Positions 1-6,475 of a DNA stretch of 6,563 nt are shown here, in pieces (positions within the stretch are counted from its first letter, which is position 1; every line of letters begins with the position of its first letter). The notes under the pieces were generated by a model. That model was not told the origin of the DNA and searched no databases. It saw nothing but the letters and a program-made list of their open reading frames with translations. The position numbers were made by a program, and so were the translations under genes. Origin of the DNA: Actinobacteria bacterium UBA3120 (GTDB taxonomy: Bacteria; Actinomycetota; Actinomycetes; S36-B12); contig DEZY01000121.1 of NCBI GenBank assembly GCA_002365735.1, forward strand, positions 1-6,563, given 5' to 3'.

Positions 1-3
1 GGT

Positions 4-55
4 GTCAGGTAATCCACAGGCGAGGAATGCCCCCTTCCTATTGTGGGCAACTGAC
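4..55. promoter_or_regulatory. Nested inverted repeat upstream of comEA
   Basis: Three short perfect inverted repeats are nested inside each other. GTCAG (4-8) pairs with CTGAC (51-55), CCACA (14-18) with TGTGG (42-46), and AGGAA (23-27) with TTCCT (35-39), leaving the loop TGCCCCC (28-34). A G-T wobble at 19/41 lengthens the middle helix. No T-run follows on the + strand, so it does not look like a standard intrinsic terminator. It could be a folded leader or 3' end of an upstream transcript, a protein-binding palindrome, or chance. The seen part is the pairing; any function is inference. Confidence 0.3.
10..50. promoter_or_regulatory. Two opposed DnaA-box-like 9-mers before comEA
   Basis: TAATCCACA at 10-18 (+ strand) differs by one base from the DnaA box TTATCCACA. 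TTGCCCACA at 50-42 (- strand) differs by one base from the actinobacterial form TTGTCCACA. They face each other about 23 bases apart, within 60 bases of the comEA start. The same bases supply the middle helix of the nested inverted repeat, so the two readings compete. Whether DnaA binds here is inference. Confidence 0.22.
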
Positions 56-57
56 CT

Positions 58-63
58 TAGTTT
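58..63 (+). promoter_or_regulatory. Candidate comEA -10 element (leaderless start)
   Basis: TAGTTT fits the actinobacterial -10 pattern TANNNT and ends six bases before the A of the comEA ATG, so transcription would begin at or next to the start codon. No Shine-Dalgarno sequence precedes that ATG. This agrees with a leaderless mRNA, a class common in actinobacteria. The -35 position (TTCCTA at 35-40, 17-base spacer) matches the consensus at only three of six positions. Confidence 0.35.
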
Positions 64-69
64 CATTAC

Positions 70-789
70 ATGTTGGGAACTCGGAAAACGACTAGCACTA
101 AAGCATCGGAGCGATTGAAGCGTGCGTTAGAAGACTGGAAAATCGCGCCTGAGCCACAAGAGCTCATGGCCCCCGACGCCAAGCGCCCAGGAGCCCGGGC
201 GAACGACCCTGAACCAGGGCCGCGTTTTCGGATTGGCCGTTGGGAGGGACGCAGCATTCGTCCACTATTTTTTATAGTGGGTGCAACCCTGAGTGTGGTT
301 CTCGTGTTGTGGTTTCTTGGCCGTCCAGGCACTGCCGACCCCACCCCTTCGGGGGACGAATCAGAACTCGTCCTAGATGTACCAAGTTCAACAGTTGAGG
401 TCATTATTCACGTGGCCGGCTCTGTTAAGAATCCTGGGCTTTACCGACTTTCCGCTGGTGCGCGGGTGGCGGACGCAGTTGAGGCCGCCGGGGGAGTGAC
501 TAAGAAAAAGGCAGCCAACTCGGTGAACTTGGCACGTGAAGTGGTCGACGGTGAGCAGATTCTGGTGGGTGAGAGTGAGGGGTCTGGTGGAGAGGGCGCT
601 GGGATCAGTATTAATAGTGGATCGAAGAGTGAACTGGAAGGGCTGCCGGGTGTAGGTCCGGCCATTGCGGCGCGAATCGTGAGTTACCGCGAGACCAACG
701 GACCATTCACGTCAATTGATGCACTGGGAGATGTGTCTGGAATCGGTGAGGCGATCCTGGGCAGTATCCGCGATATTGCTCGACTCTAA
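70..789 (+). CDS. comEA: ComEA-type competence DNA-binding protein
   Basis: Membrane-anchored DNA receptor of natural transformation, which binds incoming double-stranded DNA outside the membrane and passes it to ComEC. The 239-residue protein has a charged, presumably cytoplasmic N-terminal region (about 1-64) and one transmembrane helix (about 65-84, from IRPLFFIVGA). An SLBB/soluble-ligand-binding-type beta-grasp domain follows (about 109-166, with VAGSVKNPGLY), then a Gly/Ser/Glu linker (167-178). The C-terminus is a ComEA helix-hairpin-helix pair (about 179-239) with hairpins GLPGVGP at 191-197 and VSGIGEA at 222-228, the non-specific DNA-contacting part. An in-frame TAG at 58-60 makes ATG 70 the earliest ATG start; it lacks a Shine-Dalgarno and may be leaderless. 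comEC begins 12 bases downstream, so the two are probably co-transcribed. The N-terminal extension is much longer than the short tail of Bacillus ComEA. Family assignment is firm; actual competence of the host is inferred. Confidence 0.94.
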   Translation: MLGTRKTTSTKASERLKRALEDWKIAPEPQELMAPDAKRPGARANDPEPGPRFRIGRWEGRSIRPLFFIVGATLSVVLVLWFLGRPGTADPTPSGDESELVLDVPSSTVEVIIHVAGSVKNPGLYRLSAGARVADAVEAAGGVTKKKAANSVNLAREVVDGEQILVGESEGSGGEGAGISINSGSKSELEGLPGVGPAIAARIVSYRETNGPFTSIDALGDVSGIGEAILGSIRDIARL

Positions 790-801
790 AGAGCAGTGTG
801 A

Positions 802-3153
802 ATGGATCTGCGACTGGTATTTCCGGCGGTGGGTCTGTGGCTGGGAGTTGCAATCACTTTCTTAGTCACGGGTCAAGACCCTGACCCGGTCAGTCGACAT
901 TCGGATTCGGAACTCGTATTGCAGGTCCTGGCCATTGTTGTTGCGCTGGCGGGGGCCGCCATTATCTATTATTGGCGGTTGCGACCCAGTGAGTTTGGGT
1001 CCCAAGCATTTCGTGCCTGTGTAATCTTTACGACCTCCGTTGTTTTGGGCTGTTTTGTCGCAGCGTTACACGTGAATGCTCACACCAGTGAACCTCTGGC
1101 AAGTTGGATCAATCAAAAACCTAATGCCCAAATTCGGGGAGTGATCAGCACCGAAGTGCAGAAGCGAGTGACATCGACGGAGGCAGTATGGAAGTCGCCT
1201 GAGATTTCGGTGGTGACGGTTGCCACTGACCTCATCACGGTCAATCACGTGAATTATCACATTGAAATTCCGGTCACCGTAGAGAGTGAAGTAGAGATCA
1301 ACGTACCTCCACCAGGGACATTAGTGGTGATCACGGGCAAGTTGGGACCGTCCTATCGCTATGGAAATTTTGCCGCAGGGGTGAGCTCGGTCACCGAAAT
1401 TGAAGTGCTCGCCGCACCTGGATTCGTGGACTCGCTGGCCCACTCAATGCGCAATGGGCTAGATGACGCCCTATCGGGTGTCGACAAGCGTGGAGGCTCA
1501 TTGGTTGCAGGACTGGCAATTGGGGACGAGTCAGCGCTGCCGAATGAGCTCAAAGATCAAATGCGTTTAAGCGGCCTGGCCCACCTCACTGCCGTGTCCG
1601 GCGGAAATGTGGCAATCGTGCTGGCCTTGGTTGTGTTGATCTGCATGCTGGTGGGGATAAAACTTTGGGGTCGTGTCGCATTTTCCCTCGGCGCATTGGG
1701 TTTCTACGTGATCCTGGTGCAACCACAGCCAAGCGTCGTCCGTGCCGCAACCATGGGTGCGATTGTTGTCATTGCTTTTCTGGTTGGAGGACGCACGGCC
1801 GGGCCATCGATTCTTTCCACGGCAATAATCATTCTGCTGATTTTTGACCCAAGTTTGGGGATCTCTTGGGGGTTCGCACTCTCGGCTTGCGCGACGGGCG
1901 GGCTGGTTGTGTTGACTCCGATCTTGCTCGAGCAGGCCAAGCGAACACCAATCTTGGCTCGGACTCCACCCATTGTTCTTGCTGCGGCGATGTTGACCAT
2001 TGCCGCGCAAATCGCCACCTTGCCGGTGCTGATCGCCATGGGAACACCAATTGGTCTGGGGTCGGTGCCTGCAAACATTTTGGCAATGCCCATGGTTGTG
2101 TTCATCACGGTCGGAGGACTGTTGAGTTCCCTCGCTTCGCTAGTGAGCCTCGAACTTGCCCATGGATTAGCGCTGGTGAGTTCCTGGCCCGCAGCTTGGA
2201 TCGCATTCCTGGCAGAGTTCTTTGCCCAGTGGCCCACATCCAGTGGCGCAGGGGTCCTGCTCGCAATAATTCCTGTGGTGGTTGTTGTGGCCTTGGCCTG
2301 GTATTTGTCGCAACCTTTGATTGCGATTGGTGCTGGCGCGCTCCTACTGCCATTTTTGCTGATTCAGGGGACGAATTTTGCTCCGTGGAATACCTGGCCG
2401 GGTGAATCCTGGTCACTAGTTATGTGTGACGTCGGACAGGGTGACGCACTGGTGTTGCGGGATCGCAGTGGCAGCGTGATCGTGTTTGATGTTGGTGGCG
2501 ATGCCGCGCTGATTGATACGTGCCTGGCTGATTTAGGGGTCAAGGAGATCACGGCAATCGTGTTCACTCACTATCACCGAGACCATGTGGGAGGAATCTC
2601 CGGGGCGCTTCGTGGGCGCAACGTACAGAGAATCATTGCAACGGGCTACCACGAACCTAATGAGCAATTTGAATACGTGTTGCGCGAGATCCCCGCCGGT
2701 ATTCCACAATCAGAAGTGAGCGCGGGTCAGCAGTACTCACTAGGTGGCATGAGCCTGAAGGTGCTCTGGCCTGCCCGCTACATCCGGGCGGGATCGATGC
2801 CAAATAACGCCAGTGTTGTGGTCCTGGCATCACTCGAGGGGCGTGGGATTTTACTCACAGGTGATATCGAGCGCGAAGCACAATCAGAGATCATGCGCGA
2901 AGTGACATCAGTTGACGTTGATGTGGTGAAGGTGCCGCACCATGGTTCGGCAAACCTAGATCCGGGTTTCTCCGAGTGGGCAGGAGCCGAAATTGCTTTG
3001 ATCAGCGTGGGTGAAGATAACGACTATGGCCACCCGGCTCGTGCAGCCATTGACCAGTGGAGTGGGGCGCGGATCTACCGCACCGACCAAGATGGCGCGG
3101 TAGCGCTCTCACTTTCTCTTGACGGCGCGTGGAGCGCTGTTACCCGAGACTGA
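802..3153 (+). CDS. comEC: ComEC/Rec2 DNA uptake channel protein
   Basis: Inner-membrane channel that admits single-stranded DNA during transformation. At 783 residues it has the full family length. Three hydrophobic helices (about 5-22, 39-57, 72-91) precede a soluble OB-fold-like region (about 95-205; DUF4131 part). The Competence domain (about 230-525) is a polytopic membrane region carrying GLAIGDES (237-244) and the signature SGLAHLTAVSGGNV (257-270). The C-terminal metallo-beta-lactamase domain (about 536-783) shows DVGQGDA (543-549), THYHRDHVGG (589-598; metal ligands H590, H592, D594, H595), NNAS (668-671), LTGDIE (685-690; D688), PHHGS (712-716) and GHP (743-745). All metal-site motifs are intact, which suggests an active nuclease domain able to degrade the non-transported strand (known for some family members; inferred here). 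An in-frame TGA at 799-801 directly before ATG 802 fixes the start. A weak GAG (791-793) lies eight bases upstream. holA follows after seven bases. Confidence 0.97.
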   Translation: MDLRLVFPAVGLWLGVAITFLVTGQDPDPVSRHSDSELVLQVLAIVVALAGAAIIYYWRLRPSEFGSQAFRACVIFTTSVVLGCFVAALHVNAHTSEPLASWINQKPNAQIRGVISTEVQKRVTSTEAVWKSPEISVVTVATDLITVNHVNYHIEIPVTVESEVEINVPPPGTLVVITGKLGPSYRYGNFAAGVSSVTEIEVLAAPGFVDSLAHSMRNGLDDALSGVDKRGGSLVAGLAIGDESALPNELKDQMRLSGLAHLTAVSGGNVAIVLALVVLICMLVGIKLWGRVAFSLGALGFYVILVQPQPSVVRAATMGAIVVIAFLVGGRTAGPSILSTAIIILLIFDPSLGISWGFALSACATGGLVVLTPILLEQAKRTPILARTPPIVLAAAMLTIAAQIATLPVLIAMGTPIGLGSVPANILAMPMVVFITVGGLLSSLASLVSLELAHGLALVSSWPAAWIAFLAEFFAQWPTSSGAGVLLAIIPVVVVVALAWYLSQPLIAIGAGALLLPFLLIQGTNFAPWNTWPGESWSLVMCDVGQGDALVLRDRSGSVIVFDVGGDAALIDTCLADLGVKEITAIVFTHYHRDHVGGISGALRGRNVQRIIATGYHEPNEQFEYVLREIPAGIPQSEVSAGQQYSLGGMSLKVLWPARYIRAGSMPNNASVVVLASLEGRGILLTGDIEREAQSEIMREVTSVDVDVVKVPHHGSANLDPGFSEWAGAEIALISVGEDNDYGHPARAAIDQWSGARIYRTDQDGAVALSLSLDGAWSAVTRD

Positions 3154-3155
3154 GG
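3152..3155 (+). promoter_or_regulatory. holA ribosome binding site inside comEC stop
   Basis: GAGG uses two bases of the comEC TGA stop and lies five bases before ATG 3161. This supports that ATG as the holA start, and suggests translational coupling: ribosomes finishing comEC stop on the holA initiation site. Confidence 0.6.
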
Positions 3156-3160
3156 CGCTT

Positions 3161-4159
3161 ATGCCATGCTTGGGTGTGCCTAATCGGATCACCATCGCGG
3201 TCGGAAGCGAAACGGCGCTCGTTGACCGTGTAAAAGCCAGCACCCTCGCTTCGGTCACCAAGGAAGTTCCCGATATCACCCGGATTGTCGTTGACCCATC
3301 AAATGATGAAGCCGCGGCTAATATTGCCCAAGCATGTGCACCGACGTTATTCGGAGAAGACGTCCTGGTGGTGATTGGGGGAATAGATGCCCTTGACGAC
3401 GATGGGGCCGATTCCCTCAAAGAGGTCTTTGCTGATTTACCCGAAAACGTATGGCTGTTGCTCACCCATCCGGGTGGCAATAAGCGTAAGCCCCTAATTG
3501 ATGCAGCGGTTAAAGCCGGCGCTGAAAAAATAGAATGTAAAGAAATCAAACGCGGGAAAGAGACGATCGCTTTCCTGACCAAAGAAGTCACCCGACGCAA
3601 ACGCAAGATGACCCCGTCGGCACTTAATCTTTTAGTGGAGTCATTCGGGCAAGATTTTCCTGCGCTGATCAACGCAATTGGCCAACTCTGCAGTGATGTT
3701 GAGGTCGACCCAATTGATGAAGTCCACGTGCGTACATATTTTGAGGGAACCGCGCCGATCAGTGGGTATGCGATCTCTGATGCGATTTGGGAAAAACGAA
3801 CAGTCGATGCTATGAAACTACTGCGGCAAAGTGTAGTGGAATCAGACCCAGGTCGAGTGGGAGTGACCACGGTCACCGCTATGGCGAGTGGCTTGCGATC
3901 TATGATTTTGGTGGGTGGTTCTGCACCGGGCGCGAGCGATAATGAGGTGGCGCGTGAGGCCGGGGTTCCCCCTTGGAAAGTAAAGACTCTTCGCACACAG
4001 TGGTCCCGCTGGAGCGGAGACCAACGCAAGTTGGCATCACTTGTGGTCGCGATTGCGGAGGCTGATCCCGCAATGAAAGGCGGGATTGAGATCGGGGCAG
4101 CACTTGACCCAGAACAGAAACTATTTGAGCTAGAAAAACTTGTGACCCGCACTCGCTAG
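3161..4159 (+). CDS. holA: DNA polymerase III delta subunit (HolA)
   Basis: Delta subunit of the replicative clamp loader. It binds and opens the beta sliding clamp so that the gamma/tau complex can place it on primed DNA. With this start the protein has 332 residues, normal for the family. An N-terminal AAA+-like domain (about 1-130) starts with ITIAVGSETALVDR (10-23). It has no Walker A lysine motif, as expected because delta does not bind ATP. A middle domain follows (about 131-195), then a C-terminal helical collar domain (about 196-332). The family-typical stretch RTYFEGTAPISGYAISDAIW is at 191-210. ATG 3161 is preferred because GAGG precedes it; an upstream TTG at 3119 would overlap comEC by 35 bases without a ribosome site. 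GTG 3176 is a possible later start. It is the last gene of the comEA-comEC-holA cluster, and its final codons lie within the terminator hairpin of the convergent rpsT. Confidence 0.95.
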   Translation: MPCLGVPNRITIAVGSETALVDRVKASTLASVTKEVPDITRIVVDPSNDEAAANIAQACAPTLFGEDVLVVIGGIDALDDDGADSLKEVFADLPENVWLLLTHPGGNKRKPLIDAAVKAGAEKIECKEIKRGKETIAFLTKEVTRRKRKMTPSALNLLVESFGQDFPALINAIGQLCSDVEVDPIDEVHVRTYFEGTAPISGYAISDAIWEKRTVDAMKLLRQSVVESDPGRVGVTTVTAMASGLRSMILVGGSAPGASDNEVAREAGVPPWKVKTLRTQWSRWSGDQRKLASLVVAIAEADPAMKGGIEIGAALDPEQKLFELEKLVTRTR

Positions 4160-4171
4160 TGCGGGTCACAA
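4134..4171 (-). terminator. Intrinsic terminator of rpsT, embedded in holA 3' end
   Basis: A perfect 14-bp inverted repeat (4140-4153 with 4158-4171) surrounds the four-base loop CGCT (4154-4157 on +). Read on the - strand, the GC-rich stem is followed after one base by five Ts (4138-4134), the standard form of a Rho-independent terminator. It begins 16 bases after the rpsT stop. On the + strand the stem is followed by AAAAAG instead of Ts, so termination of holA transcripts would be weaker, though bidirectional action is possible. The left arm is holA coding sequence and the holA TAG (4157-4159) lies at the loop edge. Confidence 0.87.
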
Positions 4172-4187
4172 AAAGTTAGGTGCTGAT

Positions 4188-4448
4188 TTAGAGGGCTGCG
4201 GTTTGCTTTGAGATTGAACTCTTGCGGTTTGCGGCCTGGTTCTCGTGAATGACACCCTTACGAACTGCCAGGTCAAGCTCGCGGTTGGCTGCACGTGCAG
4301 CTTCAACGGTTGCGGCTTTGTCACCGGTTGCCAGAGTCTCGCGAAACTTACGCACGGCCGACTTGAGGGTGGACTTGACCGACTTATTGCGAAGACGGGC
4401 CTTCTCGTTCGTGAGAACGCGCTTCTTCTGCGACTTAATATTTGCCAT
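4188..4448 (-). CDS. rpsT: 30S ribosomal protein S20
   Basis: Small-subunit protein that binds 16S rRNA early in 30S assembly. The 86 residues match the family length and begin with the typical [20 protein letters not shown]. The body is rich in Lys, Arg and Ala and is expected to form long helices ([35 protein letters not shown]), ending [13 protein letters not shown]. It is transcribed against holA and divergently from lepA, as in many actinobacteria. The ATG has no close Shine-Dalgarno: a GAGAG on the - strand ends 12 bases upstream, longer than usual. A strong intrinsic terminator follows. S20 is translationally autoregulated in Escherichia coli; nothing here proves the same. Confidence 0.98.
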   Translation of the reverse strand: MANIKSQKKRVLTNEKARLRNKSVKSTLKSAVRKFRETLATGDKAATVEAARAANRELDLAVRKGVIHENQAANRKSSISKQTAAL

Positions 4449-4519
4449 AGTAGTTCTATGCTCTCAGTTCTGGTTTTGATCGCCTAGCTTTGATTACCGG
4501 ACGATCTGGTTAGTACAGC

Positions 4520-4525
4520 CGTCAA
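4520..4525 (-). promoter_or_regulatory. Possible rpsT -35 element
   Basis: Read on the - strand this is TTGACG, five of six matches to the -35 consensus, about 70 bases upstream of the rpsT ATG. The partner -10 is poor: TCCGGT at an 18-base spacer (4496-4501) keeps only the outer Ts. A promoter must exist in 4449-4640 because rpsT is isolated on its strand, but its exact place is uncertain. Confidence 0.2.
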
Positions 4526-4532
4526 AGACTAC

Positions 4533-4545
4533 CCCTAGGCTAGGG
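4533..4545. repeat. Short palindrome between rpsT and lepA
   Basis: CCCTAG and CTAGGG flank a single central G, a perfect 6+1+6 inverted repeat in the divergent intergenic region, just upstream of the proposed lepA -35. It could be an operator for a dimeric regulator of either gene, or chance. No T-run follows on either strand, so it is not a terminator. Confidence 0.3.
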
Positions 4546-4549
4546 TCCC

Positions 4550-4580
4550 TTGGCCACTGGCCCTGACTCCGCCGGATAAT
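4550..4580 (+). promoter_or_regulatory. Candidate lepA promoter
   Basis: GATAAT at 4575-4580 matches the -10 consensus at five of six positions. TTGGCC at 4550-4555 matches the -35 consensus at four of six, with a 19-base spacer (or TGGCCA at 4551-4556 with 18). Transcription would begin near 4587, giving a leader of about 53 bases before GTG 4640. This placement also argues against translation starting at the TTG that overlaps the -10. Confidence 0.45.
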
Positions 4581-4629
4581 TGATCGAGAACTTTGTCCCA
4601 CCCATTTTTTCGCCCGTCCCATTTATTGT

Positions 4630-4633
4630 GAGG
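4630..4633 (+). promoter_or_regulatory. lepA ribosome binding site
   Basis: GAGG followed by a six-base A-rich spacer (AAAAAC) before GTG 4640. It is the only well-placed Shine-Dalgarno in the region and decides the lepA start. Confidence 0.7.
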
Positions 4634-4639
4634 AAAAAC

Positions 4640-6475
4640 GTGAGCAGTCCGCGCCCAGGATCCACCGATCCCGCGGTAGTGCGTAATTTCTGCATTATTG
4701 CCCATATTGACCACGGCAAATCCACCCTCGCAGACCGGATGTTGCAGCACACGGGCCTGGTGGACGCCCGATCCATGCGGGCCCAATACCTCGACCGCAT
4801 GGATATTGAGCGGGAACGGGGGATCACTATCAAGTCACAAGCGGTCCGGTTGCCCTATCGGGCTCCCGACGGCAACGAATATGTGCTGAACCTGATTGAC
4901 ACTCCAGGTCACGTTGACTTCACCTATGAAGTTTCTAGGTCGTTGGCCGCCTGTGAAGGTGCCGTCCTATTGGTGGATGCGGCTCAAGGGATTGAGGCCC
5001 AAACCTTGGCGAACCTGTACCTCGCCATGGAGAACGACCTGGAGATCATCCCCGTGCTCAACAAGATAGACCTCCCGGCCGCACAACCCGAGAAATATGC
5101 AGCCGAGCTCGCGCACATTATCGGCTGTGACCCGGCTGATATTTTGAAAGTGTCTGCCAAAACGGGTGCGGGCGTATCCGAGCTTCTGGAACGGATCGTT
5201 GAAAGAATCCCGGCGCCAAAAGGTGATGCATCGGCTCCAGCGCGGGCCCTGATTTTTGACTCGGTCTATGACACCTATCGCGGAGTGGTCACCTACGTTC
5301 GCGTGGTGGACGGTCGAATTGGAACGCGAGACAAGATCGAAATGATGTCGCTGGGAACTACCCATGAGCTCTTGGAAGTAGGAGTGACCTCCCCTGAGCC
5401 GATGGCGACCGACGGAATCGGGGTCGGTGAAGTCGGATACCTCATTACCGGCGTGAAAGACGTACGGCAGTCGCGGGTGGGTGACACGGTCACCAGTGCG
5501 GTGCGGGGTGCAACCGAGTCTTTGGGCGGGTACAAGGACCCGAAGCCCATGGTGTTCTCAGGCCTCTATCCACTTGATGGCTCGGACTACCCAGAACTGC
5601 GCGATGCACTGGACAAGTTGAAGCTCAATGATGCTTCACTGACTTACGAGCCGGAAACTTCACTGGCACTCGGATTCGGATTCCGCTGTGGATTCCTGGG
5701 CCTGTTGCACTTGGAGATCGTGCGCGAGCGTCTTGAACGCGAGTTCAACCTAGAATTAATCTCCACTGCGCCGAATGTGGTGTACCGAGTGATCACTGAC
5801 GCTGGCGTGGAAATTGTTGTCACTAATCCAAGTGAATTCCCTGAATCTAAGCTCGCGCAAATTTTCGAACCGGTCGTTCGGGCTACAGTCCTTTTGCCCA
5901 CCGAATTCGTGGGAGCAGTCATGGAGCTTTGTCAGCAACGCCGTGGCGTACTCCTGGGCATGGACTACCTCTCCGAGGAACGCGTTGAATTGCGGTACAC
6001 ACTTCCACTGGCGGAAATCGTCTTCGATTTCTTTGATCAACTTAAATCACGAACCCGGGGGTACGCATCCTTGGATTACGAGCCAACAAGCGAGCAGGAA
6101 GCTGATCTGGTGAAAGTTGACATTCTTTTGCACGGAGATGCGGTTGACGCTTTCAGTGCTGTTGTTCACCGCGATAAGTCCTATGCCTATGGCGTTCTGA
6201 TGGTGCAAAAGCTCAAGGAACTGATCCCGCGCCAGCAATTCGAAGTTCCGATTCAGGCCGCCATTGGGTCGCGCATTATTACTCGCGAAACTATCCGGGC
6301 AATTCGCAAAGATGTGTTGGCGAAGTGTTACGGCGGTGACATTTCACGCAAGCGTAAACTGCTTGAAAAGCAAAAAGAGGGTAAGAAGCGAATGAAAATG
6401 GTTGGCCGCGTTGAGGTTCCACAGGAGGCATTCATCGCTGCTCTGTCTACATCTGATGCACCCCCGAAGAAATGA
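4640..6475 (+). CDS. lepA: Elongation factor 4 (LepA), ribosome-associated GTPase
   Basis: Translational GTPase that binds the ribosome and is implicated in back-translocation of stalled complexes and in 30S biogenesis. From GTG 4640 it has 611 residues, the usual length. The G domain shows G1 AHIDHGKST (21-29), switch ERGITI (59-64), G3 DTPGH (87-91), G4 NKID (141-144) and G5 SAKTG (172-176). Domain II spans about 200-290, followed by EF-G-like domains III and V (about 300-480, with [15 protein letters not shown] at 346-360). The LepA-specific C-terminal domain (about 490-611) carries [20 protein letters not shown] (564-583), the hallmark that separates it from EF-G. Upstream in-frame starts TTG 4580 and GTG 4628 are less likely: the first overlaps the proposed -10 and neither has a good ribosome site. 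The stop overlaps the hemW ATG, so the two are probably translated together. Confidence 0.98.
   Translation: MSSPRPGSTDPAVVRNFCIIAHIDHGKSTLADRMLQHTGLVDARSMRAQYLDRMDIERERGITIKSQAVRLPYRAPDGNEYVLNLIDTPGHVDFTYEVSRSLAACEGAVLLVDAAQGIEAQTLANLYLAMENDLEIIPVLNKIDLPAAQPEKYAAELAHIIGCDPADILKVSAKTGAGVSELLERIVERIPAPKGDASAPARALIFDSVYDTYRGVVTYVRVVDGRIGTRDKIEMMSLGTTHELLEVGVTSPEPMATDGIGVGEVGYLITGVKDVRQSRVGDTVTSAVRGATESLGGYKDPKPMVFSGLYPLDGSDYPELRDALDKLKLNDASLTYEPETSLALGFGFRCGFLGLLHLEIVRERLEREFNLELISTAPNVVYRVITDAGVEIVVTNPSEFPESKLAQIFEPVVRATVLLPTEFVGAVMELCQQRRGVLLGMDYLSEERVELRYTLPLAEIVFDFFDQLKSRTRGYASLDYEPTSEQEADLVKVDILLHGDAVDAFSAVVHRDKSYAYGVLMVQKLKELIPRQQFEVPIQAAIGSRIITRETIRAIRKDVLAKCYGGDISRKRKLLEKQKEGKKRMKMVGRVEVPQEAFIAALSTSDAPPKK

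Noticed and set aside
1704..2237. - strand open frame of 177 codons inside comEC
   Set aside because: It is opposite the conserved membrane region of comEC and shows no family motif; a coding shadow.
3119..3160. TTG 3119 as the holA start
   Set aside because: It overlaps comEC by 35 bases, has no ribosome site, and adds 14 residues before the part that looks like HolA.
3109..4152. Long - strand open frame (347 codons) antisense to holA
   Set aside because: It lies almost wholly opposite a clear holA, is rich in Ser, Thr and Ile with no recognisable domain, starts at GTG, and would run through the rpsT terminator region. It is a mirror of holA codon bias.
4541..4546. TAGGGT as a lepA -10
   Set aside because: It fits TANNNT, but no -35-like hexamer sits 16-19 bases upstream. 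GATAAT at 4575-4580 with TTGGCC is a better pair.
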